The translations under genes were made by a program, and so were the position numbers. Shown one piece after another: positions 43,854 to 51,463 of a stretch of DNA of 64,000 bases. The DNA lies in assembly GCA_030684355.1 (NCBI GenBank), contig JAUXTN010000002.1, positions 92,069-156,068 on the forward strand, read 5' to 3'. Source of the DNA: Pseudomonadota bacterium. Its GTDB lineage: Bacteria; Myxococcota_A; UBA796; SXON01. The notes below the pieces were generated by a model that saw only the letters and a list, made by a program, of their open reading frames with translations, was not told where the DNA came from and did not search any database. The stretch's first letter is position 1, and each line of letters begins with the position of its first letter.

Positions 43854-44284
43854 TCGCCTTCCAGCGTGCCGAACATGGCGGCATCCGAGGGCATCGCTCC
43901 GCCCTCGGGCGCGCGGTACTCGTTGTCGTGCTTCACCATCATCCGCTTGCTCTGGAACTGCCCGGCGTCGTCCACCGTGCCCTCCACCACGACGCCGATC
44001 CCCTCGCGGAACATCTGCGGCGGCACTTCGCGCGTGGTCACCGGCACGGCGGTGGTGCCGTCCGTGACGCGGAAGTTGAGCGTCTGCCCGTCGGGCTTCA
44101 AGCTGCCCGGCTCGACCAGCCCGCCGAGGCGGATGGTCGCGCCGATCGCCTTCTCCTTCGCGGCCACCATCTCGGTGGGGCTCCAGTAGTAGACGAGGTT
44201 CTCGCCGAGATCGCCGAGCGCGATGTAGCCGAGCGCGGCGGCGGCCACGGCGACGGCGCCGATCGCCCAGAGCTTGCCTTTCAT
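43850..44284 (-). CDS. ccmE: haem chaperone CcmE
   Basis: 144 residues from ATG 44284 (ATGA overlap with ccmD). One N-terminal membrane helix anchors a periplasmic OB-fold domain. The haem-binding His119 and Tyr123 are in MVKHDNEYRAPE, the expected HxxxY. CcmE carries haem from CcmC to CcmF. An acidic tail follows the motif. Confidence 0.96.
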   Translation of the reverse strand: MKGKLWAIGAVAVAAAALGYIALGDLGENLVYYWSPTEMVAAKEKAIGATIRLGGLVEPGSLKPDGQTLNFRVTDGTTAVPVTTREVPPQMFREGIGVVVEGTVDDAGQFQSKRMMVKHDNEYRAPEGGAMPSDAAMFGTLEGE

Positions 44285-44400
44285 CCTCGCTCCTTGCGCA
44301 GCCGGAGCTGCAGCGACGCGGCGTAGATCACGAGCACCGTGGCGGTGAGGCCGTAGGCCCCCCACACATACTCCCACCCGCCCTGGATCATCCCGGTCAT
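44281..44400 (-). CDS. ccmD: CcmD, small membrane subunit
   Basis: 39 residues, found from its position between ccmC and ccmE and from ATGA overlaps at both ends. The sequence MTGMIQGGWEYVWGAYGLTA followed by a single helix and RLRKERG is typical of CcmD, which helps release holo-CcmE from CcmABC. The start is ATG 44400; ATG 44391 is also possible. Confidence 0.9.
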   Translation of the reverse strand: MTGMIQGGWEYVWGAYGLTATVLVIYAASLQLRLRKERG

Positions 44401-45062
44401 GCGGCCTCCAGCTCCGTCATTTCGGCGTCGAGCCGCTTGCGCGCGATCCGGTAGCGTCGGACGACGAACCAGATCGCGAGGAACAAGAGCGCGAATGCGT
44501 TGATACGCAAAGGGGTGACCATCGTGCCGTCCACCGTGGAGGGCGACGACTGCACCTGGTGCAGCGAGCGCCACCAGCGCACCGAGAAGTACACGATGGG
44601 GACGTCGACATAGGCGATGATGGCCGCCACGGCGGTCCACGTCGCGCGGCGCTTCGGCTCGTCGACGAACGTGCGGAGCGCGAGGATCGCCCCGAAGGCG
44701 AGGACGAGCACGGCGGTCGTCGTCAGGCGGGGATCCCAGTCCCACCAGACTCCCCAGGTCGGACGCGCCCAGATGCTGCCCTGACAGAGGAGCAGGCACC
44801 CGAGCACCACGCCGACCTCGATGCCGGCTTCCTGCAGGGCGTCCCAGCCCCAGGTGCCGCGCCAGAGCCAGCCGATCGCCACGAAGAACACCATCGTGAA
44901 GACGAGGAGCGTCGACCACGCGGTGGGGACGTGCACGTACATGATGCGCATGACGTCGCCCATGAAGCGGTCGGGGGGGGCGAGGAAGAGGCCTTGCCAG
45001 CTCCCGACCAGCAGCAGCACGAGGCCGAACAGGCCGACGACGTGCTCCCAACGATTCTTCAT
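44397..45062 (-). CDS. ccmC: haem transport/attachment protein CcmC
   Basis: 221 residues with six membrane helices. The WWD motif is present as GVWWDWDPRLTT (about 103-114), with flanking His residues (MYVHVPTAW; RSLHQVQSSPS). CcmC loads haem onto CcmE. The gap to ccmB upstream is four bases. Confidence 0.97.
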   Translation of the reverse strand: MKNRWEHVVGLFGLVLLLVGSWQGLFLAPPDRFMGDVMRIMYVHVPTAWSTLLVFTMVFFVAIGWLWRGTWGWDALQEAGIEVGVVLGCLLLCQGSIWARPTWGVWWDWDPRLTTTAVLVLAFGAILALRTFVDEPKRRATWTAVAAIIAYVDVPIVYFSVRWWRSLHQVQSSPSTVDGTMVTPLRINAFALLFLAIWFVVRRYRIARKRLDAEMTELEAA

Positions 45063-45066
45063 GAGG

Positions 45067-45744
45067 TCAGTCCTCCACCACGCGGCCGAACAGCAGGCCG
45101 CAGAGGCTCCAATAGATGACGTTGAAGGCTGCCAGGAGCCCGAGCCAGCTCGGGAGCTGGTGCATGGGGTCCCCGGCGAGAATGAGCGAGGTGGCCTTGA
45201 CCGACGACAGGAGCGCCGGGACCACCAGGGGAAAGAGGAGGAGCGGCAACAACACGTCGCTCCCGCGCGCGCGGGCGGAGAGCGCCGAGTAGAGTGTCCC
45301 CGGCGCCACGAGCCCCGCCGAGCCGAGCGCGATGACCCCCGCGAGCGGCACCACGCCGCCCGGGATCGAGGTGTCGTACAGGCCGACCATGACGGGGATG
45401 AGCCCGACGCCGAGCACGGTGAGCACCGCGAGGTTGGCCAGGGCCTTGCCGTAGTAGATCGCGCGGGGGTCGGTCGGGAGCAGGAGGAGCCCCTCCAACG
45501 CGCCGTTCTGCATCTCGATGCGGAAGGATTCGGCGAGGGAGAGCGTGCTGCACAAGAGCAGGGCCAACCAGAGGTACCCGGCGGCGTTCGCGCGGAGCAT
45601 CAGGGTGTCTGGCCCGTTCGCGAAGGAGAAGAGCAGCAGCGTCGTGAGCCCGAACACGCCGACCGCCGCCAGCCGTGCGCGCGCACGCCACTGTTGCAGC
45701 AGATCCTTGCGGAGCACGTTGACGCATTGGTAGACCAACTCCAT
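45067..45744 (-). CDS. ccmB: ABC transporter permease CcmB
   Basis: 225 residues with six hydrophobic segments. The family text ALEGLLLLPTDPRAIYYGKAL at about 80-100 is clear, as is the closing GLLAAFNVIYWSLCGLLFG. CcmB works with CcmA to release haem-loaded CcmE. The start is ATG 45744, 10 bases after the ccmA stop. Confidence 0.95.
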   Translation of the reverse strand: MELVYQCVNVLRKDLLQQWRARARLAAVGVFGLTTLLLFSFANGPDTLMLRANAAGYLWLALLLCSTLSLAESFRIEMQNGALEGLLLLPTDPRAIYYGKALANLAVLTVLGVGLIPVMVGLYDTSIPGGVVPLAGVIALGSAGLVAPGTLYSALSARARGSDVLLPLLLFPLVVPALLSSVKATSLILAGDPMHQLPSWLGLLAAFNVIYWSLCGLLFGRVVED

Positions 45745-45754
45745 CGGGCGGCCG

Positions 45755-46459
45755 CTACTCCTGGGGTTCCCCGGACAGTTCCGCGAGCTCGTCGGCGGGG
45801 GCATCCGCGGCCTTCCCGCGCCACTTAACCCGCCCCCCCTCGAGGAGCACCGCGTCGTCGCACAGGGCGGCGCCGCGGGACACCTGGTGGGTCGAGAGCA
45901 CGACGGTGGTGCCCGAGGCCCGGAGGTCGCGCACCAGGGTGTCGACGAAGCGCCCGCCCGCGGGGTCGAGGCCCGCGTACGGCTCGTCGAGCAGCACGAG
46001 CTCGGCGCGCTTCCACAAGAGGCGCGCGAACGCGAGGCGCTTGCGCATGCCCTGCGAGAAGGTGCGCACGATGTCGTCGGCCCGCGGCCCCAGCCCGACG
46101 GCCTCGAGCACGGCTCCCACGTCGGTGCCGGCGCGGGGTGCGAGGCGGTCCGCGATCAGCAGGTTGTCGCGTGCGGAGAGATCGTCGTAGTGCTGGTCGG
46201 CGTGCGACAACATCGCGACGCGGGGGCGCGCGGCCTCGGGCGACCCGCCGAAGAGGCGCAGCGTGCCGGAGGTGGGGCTCAGCGCGGTGCCGAGGAGGCG
46301 GATCAGCGTCGTCTTGCCGGACCCGTTGGCGCCGATGATCATCAGCGCGCGGCCGGCTTCGAGCTCGAGGTCGACCCCGCGGAGGGCCCAGCGACCCGCG
46401 TGTCGCCGTGCCAACCGCTCGGCCGCCACGACGAGTTGGCGAGGAGAGGGAGCGAGCAT
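45755..46459 (-). CDS. ccmA: haem-exporter ATP-binding protein CcmA
   Basis: 234 residues, one ATP-binding cassette: Walker A GANGSGKTT at about 42-50, signature FSQGMRKRLAFARLLW (a Q form of LSGGQ), Walker B ELVLLDEPYAGLDP and H-loop LSTHQ. The start is placed at ATG 46459; ATG 46486 has a TACCCG box eight bases upstream and would add nine residues. First gene of the nine-gene ccm operon, transcribed divergently from trmL with a gap of about 40-65 bases. Confidence 0.94.
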   Translation of the reverse strand: MLAPSPRQLVVAAERLARRHAGRWALRGVDLELEAGRALMIIGANGSGKTTLIRLLGTALSPTSGTLRLFGGSPEAARPRVAMLSHADQHYDDLSARDNLLIADRLAPRAGTDVGAVLEAVGLGPRADDIVRTFSQGMRKRLAFARLLWKRAELVLLDEPYAGLDPAGGRFVDTLVRDLRASGTTVVLSTHQVSRGAALCDDAVLLEGGRVKWRGKAADAPADELAELSGEPQE

Positions 46460-46523
46460 GCCCCCACTGACGGTGACTGGCGACATCGGCACGCCGGGTA
46501 ACGCGTTAGGTCCGGCCTCGCCG

Positions 46524-47006
46524 ATGGTCGACCCCGCAACGAGCCCCCCGCCCATCTTCCACCTCGCGTTGGTGCATCCAGAGATCCCCCAGAACGCCGG
46601 CAACGTGGGAAGGATGTGCCTGGGAGTAGGCGCGAAGCTCCACCTCGTCCACCCCCTCGGGTTCTCGACCTCGGAGTCCGCCGTACGCCGCGCCGGGCTC
46701 GACTACTGGAAACACGTGGACGTGATGGAGCACACCGATCTCGACGCCTTCTGGACGTGGGTCGGCGACCGCCGGGTGTGGTGCTTCTCCTCGCACGGGC
46801 CGCTCGCCTACACCCGCGCGCCCTACGCCGTGGGGGATGTCCTCGTGTTCGGACGTGAATCCGTCGGCCTCCCCGAGGCGCTCCTCGCCGGGCGAGACGT
46901 GCTCCACATCCCGATGACCGGCCCGACGCGCAGCCTCAACCTCTCCAACGCCGCCGCGGTCGTGGCCTACGCCGCGCTCGCGCGCATCCGCCCGGAGCTG
47001 TTCTGA
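46524..47006 (+). CDS. trmL: tRNA (cytidine(34)-2'-O)-methyltransferase
   Basis: Methylates the wobble ribose of tRNA-Leu isoacceptors using SAM. 160 residues, the normal TrmL length, when started at ATG 46524. The SPOUT-fold motifs are intact: LVHPEIPQNAGNVGRMC at the start, DVLVFGRESVGLPE in the middle and the knot IPMTGPTRSLNLSNAAAVV near the end. The stop overlaps the next start (TGATG). Confidence 0.95.
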   Translation: MVDPATSPPPIFHLALVHPEIPQNAGNVGRMCLGVGAKLHLVHPLGFSTSESAVRRAGLDYWKHVDVMEHTDLDAFWTWVGDRRVWCFSSHGPLAYTRAPYAVGDVLVFGRESVGLPEALLAGRDVLHIPMTGPTRSLNLSNAAAVVAYAALARIRPELF

Positions 47007-48058
47007 TGTTCCCGCCCGACTTCTACGCGGTGGTGCTCGCCGGCGGCCGCGGGACACGCTTCTGGCCGCTCTCCCGGCGCACCGTCCCCAAGCAGTGCCT
47101 CTCGCTCGACGGCGGGCCCACCCTCCTGCAGCGCACCGTCGCGCGCACCGGCCTCCCGCCCGAGCGGATCCTCGTGGTGACGGGGCCGGACATGGTCGAG
47201 CCCGTCCGTGCGCAGATCCCCGGCATCGAGGTGCTCGTCGAGCCGAGCGCCCGGAACACCGCGCCGGCGATCGCGTGGGCCACGTGGGAGGTCGCGCGGC
47301 GCGGTGGCGCGGGGTGCGTGGTGCTGCCCTCCGACCACGTGATCCTCGACGAGCCCGCGTTCCGCGCCTCCATCGCGCAGGCGGCGGAGGTCGCCCGGGG
47401 CGGCGCGCTCGTCACCCTCGGCGTCCGGCCGACCCGCCCCGAGACCGGGTACGGCTGGATCGAGCCCGATGACGGCCCTGACGGCGTCGCCACGGAGAGC
47501 CAGAGCCTCGATCGCCCCGTGCGGCGCTTCGTGGAGAAGCCCCCGTTGGAGACCGCCGAGCGCCTCCTCGCCGGTGGGCGCCACCTCTGGAACGCCGGCA
47601 TGTTCGTGTGGACCACCGGGGCGCTGCTCGACGCCGTGCACGCGCATCTCCCGGGCACCGCCGCGATGCTCGACCGCCTCGGCGAGGGCGCCGCGATCGC
47701 GGACGTGTGGGGCCTCTCCGACGCCACGAGCATCGACTACGGCGTGATGGAGCGCGCCGCCCACCTCCGCGTGGTGCCCGTCGACTTCGGCTGGTCCGAC
47801 GTCGGGAGCTGGCCCGCGCTCCTGGAGGTCCTGCCGCATGGCGAGGGCGGGGTGTCCGTCGCGGACGCCATCGTGGCGCGCCGCGCCGACGGCAACATCG
47901 TGCACGCCGCGGGCAAGCTCGTCGCGCTGCTCGGCGTGGACGACCTCATCGTCGTCGACACCCCGGACGCCCTGCTCGTGGCGCGCCGCTCGGACGCCCA
48001 GGAGGTCCGCCTCCTCCTCGAAGAGGTCGAGCGCCGCGGGCTCGGCCGTTACGCTTGA
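47006..48058 (+). CDS. mannose-1-phosphate guanylyltransferase
   Basis: Makes GDP-mannose from mannose-1-phosphate and GTP. 350 residues with the nucleotidyltransferase signature LAGGRGTRFWPLSRRTVPKQ at 11-30, PSDHVI near 110, ETGYGWIEP near 148 and RFVEKPPLE near 173. The length fits the single-domain GMP type, without the phosphomannose isomerase domain of full-length ManC/AlgA. It is coupled to trmL by TGATG. The epimerase gene two genes on may use its product. Confidence 0.94.
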   Translation: MFPPDFYAVVLAGGRGTRFWPLSRRTVPKQCLSLDGGPTLLQRTVARTGLPPERILVVTGPDMVEPVRAQIPGIEVLVEPSARNTAPAIAWATWEVARRGGAGCVVLPSDHVILDEPAFRASIAQAAEVARGGALVTLGVRPTRPETGYGWIEPDDGPDGVATESQSLDRPVRRFVEKPPLETAERLLAGGRHLWNAGMFVWTTGALLDAVHAHLPGTAAMLDRLGEGAAIADVWGLSDATSIDYGVMERAAHLRVVPVDFGWSDVGSWPALLEVLPHGEGGVSVADAIVARRADGNIVHAAGKLVALLGVDDLIVVDTPDALLVARRSDAQEVRLLLEEVERRGLGRYA

Positions 48059-48150
48059 CAGACTCCTGACCCTTCGCGGCGGTAGCATCCGCGGGCCCGC
48101 TCGCGCCGCCAACCCGCGGCACCCTCCTCGCGACCGTCTCTGAGGCCCCC

Positions 48151-48531
48151 ATGTCCCTCGCGCTCCTCCTCTTCGCCGCGTGCGCCAACCAGGTGACCAT
48201 CATCCCCGGTCAGGACGGCTGCATCGATTACAACTTCACCGACCCCGCCGAATCCACGGTCGACTGGGAGGCCTCGAGCGGCGGGACCGCGCGGGCCTGG
48301 CGGTCGAACGCCCTCATGGACCAGACGGGCCTGATCTTCGAGCCCAACATCGCCGCCGACGGCAACGTCATCCACGTCTACGAGGCGTGGACCGGCGGCG
48401 AGACCGCCGACGCCTTCTGCTACGAGCCCTCCGTCGCGTTCGAAGGCGTGAGCGGCGAGCTCCAGGTGCGCTGGTACCTCGCCGAAGGGGACACCGTGCC
48501 CTACGACTCCGTGGACATCGAGGCCGAGTAG
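48151..48531 (+). CDS. small lipoprotein of unknown function
   Basis: 126 residues behind GAGG. It begins MSLALLLFAAC, an uncharged very short lipoprotein signal with the Cys at residue 11. The mature part is acidic, with two further Cys (QDGCIDYN, DAFCYEP) that may pair, and looks like a small beta sandwich. No family is recognised. Its stop is followed directly by the next ATG. The gap before it (48059-48150) holds a TTGACA and a TAGCAT 22 bases apart, too far for a usual promoter. Confidence 0.7.
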   Translation: MSLALLLFAACANQVTIIPGQDGCIDYNFTDPAESTVDWEASSGGTARAWRSNALMDQTGLIFEPNIAADGNVIHVYEAWTGGETADAFCYEPSVAFEGVSGELQVRWYLAEGDTVPYDSVDIEAE

Positions 48532-49395
48532 ATGGCCCCGGTCCTCGTGACCGGCGCGGCGGGCTTCGCCGGGCAGGCCCTCGTCGCCGCCCTCCGTGCG
48601 GACGGGCGGGAGGTCGTCGGCGCGGGCCATGCGACCGACGCGTCGGTCGACTTCCGGATCACCGAGGACGTCCTCGCGCTGGTCGACGAGGTGCGGCCCT
48701 CGCTCGTGTTCCACCTCGCGGGCACGAGCACCCTGCGCGAGATGCTGCGCGACCCCCACGGCGGGAACTACAACGTCGTCCAGCCCGCCGTGAACCTGAT
48801 GGAGGCGCTCGCCCGGGTGGCGCCCGGCACGCGCCTCGTGCTGTGCAGCCCGTGCGAGGTCTACGGCCGCGCCGCGCGCCTCCCTACGGACGAGCGCAGC
48901 CCGCTCGCCCCGGTGGACGTGTACGGCGCCGCGCGGGCGGCGGTCGAGTACATGTCGCGGAGCTACGCGCAACGTGACGTCCCGGTGATCGTCGCGCGCG
49001 CCTTCCACTTCACCGGCCCCGGCCAGGATCGCCGTTGGCCCCTCGCCGATCTCGTCGCCCGCGCGGCGCTGGGCGAGCCCCTGGAGGTCGGAAACCCCGA
49101 GCTGCGTCGGGACTACAGCGACGTGCGGGACATCGTCCGCGGGCTCGCCGTCCTCGGGGATCGCGGCGAGCCCGGCGAGGCGTACAACCTCTGCTCCGGG
49201 AGCACCCGTTCGCTTCGGGATCTCGCGGCGCAGGCGCTCGGAGAGGGGGCCGAGCTGACCCTCAACCCCGATCTGGCGATCGCGACGGAAGTGCCCGTCT
49301 TCCTTGGCTCACCGGCGCGCGCGGAGGCGCTCGGCTGGCGCCGGGAATGGACACTCGAACGGACGCTCGCGGACCTCCGGGCGTCCTACCGGTAG
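48532..49395 (+). CDS. GDP-6-deoxymannose-reductase/NAD-epimerase-like extended SDR
   Basis: 287 residues. An NAD(P)-binding TGAAGFAG at 7-14, HLAGTSTLREMLRDP at 61-75, CSPCEVYG at 105-112 and the C-terminal NLCSGSTRSLRDL are as in RmlD/Rmd-type enzymes acting on GDP-sugars. The catalytic Tyr131 is present (VDVYGAARAA), but the partner Lys of YxxxK is Arg135 (codon CGG at 48934). It could reduce GDP-4-keto-6-deoxymannose made from the GDP-mannose of the preceding guanylyltransferase, but no GDP-mannose dehydratase is in the window. Activity is uncertain because of the Lys to Arg change. Confidence 0.82.
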   Translation: MAPVLVTGAAGFAGQALVAALRADGREVVGAGHATDASVDFRITEDVLALVDEVRPSLVFHLAGTSTLREMLRDPHGGNYNVVQPAVNLMEALARVAPGTRLVLCSPCEVYGRAARLPTDERSPLAPVDVYGAARAAVEYMSRSYAQRDVPVIVARAFHFTGPGQDRRWPLADLVARAALGEPLEVGNPELRRDYSDVRDIVRGLAVLGDRGEPGEAYNLCSGSTRSLRDLAAQALGEGAELTLNPDLAIATEVPVFLGSPARAEALGWRREWTLERTLADLRASYR

Positions 49396-49412
49396 TAGGG
49401 CGCTACCGGTAG
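49386..49412. terminator. twin 10-bp palindromes between convergent genes
   Basis: CTACCGGTAG occurs at 49386-49395, ending in the TAG stop codon, and again at 49403-49412. Each copy is a perfect palindrome, and the two can also pair with each other as a 10-bp stem with a 7-base loop. The plus-strand SDR gene ends here and the minus-strand lipoprotein ends at 49440, so a bidirectional terminator is likely. Confidence 0.5.
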
Positions 49413-49439
49413 GGCTCGATGACGAGGAGGGACCCCGGC

Positions 49440-50057
49440 CTACTGGCCGCGCGAGTCCATCTTGCCGTCCCCGTCGATGTCCTTGCCGGTCTTCACGACC
49501 GTGCCGGTCTCGTCGAGGTACTCCCACGCGTCGATCTGGCCATCGCCGTTGGCGTCGCGCTCCTTGCGGCGGACCACGCCCGACTCGTAGTACTTGAACA
49601 GGTCGAACGTGCCGTTGAAGTCGGTGTCGACCTCGGACATCGTGCGCTTGCCGGCGATGTAGTGATCGACCCAGTCGGCGCGCCCGTCGAAGTCTCCGTC
49701 GAGCTGCTCCTTCACGCGCTGCCCACCGTCGTCGAACTCGGCGCGAACGTCGATCCGTCCGTCGTGGTTGAGGTCGGTGTCCTTGCGCAGGAGCAGCCGC
49801 GTCGAGTCGGTACGCTCGCGGAAGTAGTTCGTGATCTCGGGCTTGCCGTCCCGATCGAGGTCGACCTTCACTTCCGTGAGGCCGTCCGCGGTGGTCGACG
49901 TCGTGAGCTGCTCGGCCTGCCCGAGGGGCGCCCCGGCGGCGTTCTCGGTCATGTAGCTGCCATCACCGGTGGCCCCCGGCTTCGGGCAGCCCAACAGCAG
50001 CGCGGGGAGGAGCGCCAAAAGGGACATCGGGAGGACCAAGCGCTTCCGCGACAACAT
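49440..50057 (-). CDS. lipoprotein with Ca-binding Asp-rich repeats
   Basis: 205 residues with signal MLSRKRLVLPMSLLALLPAL ending LLLGC. After a short linker come six repeats of about 20-25 residues in which DxDxDG-type loops alternate with an aromatic pair: DLDRDGKPEITNYF, DLNHDGRIDVRAEF, DGDFDGRADWVDHY, DTDFNGTFDLFKYY, DANGDGQIDAWEYL and DIDGDGKMDS. These are the calcium loops of dockerin/thrombospondin-3/EF-hand type. The fold should stiffen with Ca2+. It is divergent from the kinase operon, across a 230-base gap. TAGGAGA precedes the start. Confidence 0.85.
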   Translation of the reverse strand: MLSRKRLVLPMSLLALLPALLLGCPKPGATGDGSYMTENAAGAPLGQAEQLTTSTTADGLTEVKVDLDRDGKPEITNYFRERTDSTRLLLRKDTDLNHDGRIDVRAEFDDGGQRVKEQLDGDFDGRADWVDHYIAGKRTMSEVDTDFNGTFDLFKYYESGVVRRKERDANGDGQIDAWEYLDETGTVVKTGKDIDGDGKMDSRGQ

Positions 50058-50287
50058 CAGAGAGCGTCTCCTAGGCGAGGGGCGGGAAGAGCATCACGCG
50101 GGGCGGAGTATCCTGTCAAACCCGAGCAGGCCCGCCGCGACGTGCGGAGGCAAGGGCGAGGACAGCGACCAGCACGAGCGCGCGAGGGGGAGCCCCTCGC
50201 CATGGGCGTCGGCACCGGGTGCATCCGGCTGCAACCGCGAGCCCGTCGTCTTGGTGTGATAGGGTGCTTCGCTCGGAGGGGTCTGCG

Positions 50288-51454
50288 TTGTCGGAAGCTC
50301 GGCGAAAGCACCTGCTGGTCGTAGACGACGAGCCGGTCATCCTGCAGATCCTGAAGGCGGTGTTCGAGGAGGAGCCCTACCGGCTCACGCTCCTGTCCTC
50401 CGGTCGTGACGCCTTGCGCGTCATCGCCGAGGACCACGTCGACCTCCTCCTCACCGACAAGAACCTGCCCGATGTCGGCGGGATGGAGCTCCTCCGCGCG
50501 GCGAAGCAGAAGGACGCCCTCACCGAGGTCGTGATCATCACCGGCTACGGCTCGTTGGAGACCGCCCTCACCGCCCTGGAATTCGACGCCTTCGACTACG
50601 TCCTGAAGCCGCTGAACAACGTCTTCGACATCCGCAAGAAGGTGCGTCAGGCGTTCCAGAAGCAGGAGATCGCGCTGGAGAACCGGCGCCTGATCGCCGA
50701 GCTCCAGAAGAAGAACGCCGAGCTCGAGGAGGCCCTCGAGGAGACCCGCGGCTTGCAGGCCGAGCTCATCCAGTCGGAGAAGCTCGCCGGCATCGGCACG
50801 CTCGCCGCCGGGATCGCGCACGAGATCAGCTCGCCGCTGTTCGGCATCATGGGGCTCGCCGAGGCCATCGCGGACGAGCAGGATCTGGCGCTCGCCCAGG
50901 GCTACGCGCGCGACGTCGTCGAGTACTGCCGCACCATTCGCGACATCGTCGTAGAGCTGTCCAGTTACTCGCGCGTCGCGACCAGCGAGTACCTCACCAC
51001 GGTGGAGCTCTCGCGCGTCGTGCTCGACGCCCTTCGCCTCGTGGAGCGCTCGGCGCCGGTGTCCGATGTGCGCTTCGAGACCGACCTGGGCGCGGGGCTC
51101 TACCTCAACGCGCGCACGAACGAGATCCAGCAGGTCTTCGTGAACCTCGTCAAGAACGCCGCGGAGGCCGTGTTGGAGCGGCACCCGACCGGGGGCGGCG
51201 TGGTGCGCATCGCCTCCGGCTACGGCGACGGGTGGACCTGGGCCACCGTCAGCGACAACGGCCCGGGCATCCCCGAGGACAAGCGCCGCCTCATCTTCGA
51301 CCCCTTCTACACGACCAAGCCCCCCGGGAAGGGCACCGGCCTCGGCCTGAACATCGTGTACCGGATCGTGACGAAGTACCGGGGCAGCATCCAGGTGCAG
51401 AGCGTCCTGGGCGAGGGGACGACGTTCGAGCTTCGGTTCCCGGTCGAGCGCTAG
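50288..51454 (+). CDS. response-regulator/histidine-kinase fusion (REC-HisKA-HATPase)
   Basis: 388 residues from TTG 50288, chosen because GGAGGGG lies five bases upstream and the REC domain begins at once. The receiver domain (about 8-125) has the phospho-acceptor Asp57 in LLTDKNLPD, plus Thr in IITGYG and Lys in YVLKP. A coiled coil (LIAELQKKNAELEEALEETR) leads to HisKA with His178 (GIAHEISSPL), the N-box NLVKNAAEAV, G1 DNGPGIP, FDPFYTTKPPGKGTGLGL and G2. All kinase motifs are intact and the protein is soluble. It is the first of six co-directional genes. Confidence 0.93.
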   Translation: MSEARRKHLLVVDDEPVILQILKAVFEEEPYRLTLLSSGRDALRVIAEDHVDLLLTDKNLPDVGGMELLRAAKQKDALTEVVIITGYGSLETALTALEFDAFDYVLKPLNNVFDIRKKVRQAFQKQEIALENRRLIAELQKKNAELEEALEETRGLQAELIQSEKLAGIGTLAAGIAHEISSPLFGIMGLAEAIADEQDLALAQGYARDVVEYCRTIRDIVVELSSYSRVATSEYLTTVELSRVVLDALRLVERSAPVSDVRFETDLGAGLYLNARTNEIQQVFVNLVKNAAEAVLERHPTGGGVVRIASGYGDGWTWATVSDNGPGIPEDKRRLIFDPFYTTKPPGKGTGLGLNIVYRIVTKYRGSIQVQSVLGEGTTFELRFPVER

Positions 51455-51463
51455 GGGTAGGGG

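Noticed and set aside
44281-45051. 256-residue minus-strand open frame covering ccmD and ccmC
   Set aside because: Only its last 39 residues are real (CcmD). The rest is a shadow of ccmC in another frame.
48055-48088. TTGACA and TAGCAT before the lipoprotein gene at 48151
   Set aside because: The spacing is 22 bases, too long for a normal sigma-70 promoter, and TTGACA overlaps the stop codon of the upstream gene.
50114-50119. Perfect TTGACA on the minus strand upstream of the Ca-repeat lipoprotein
   Set aside because: The sequence 16-18 bases downstream (TGATGC region) is a poor -10 match, so I did not list it as a promoter.
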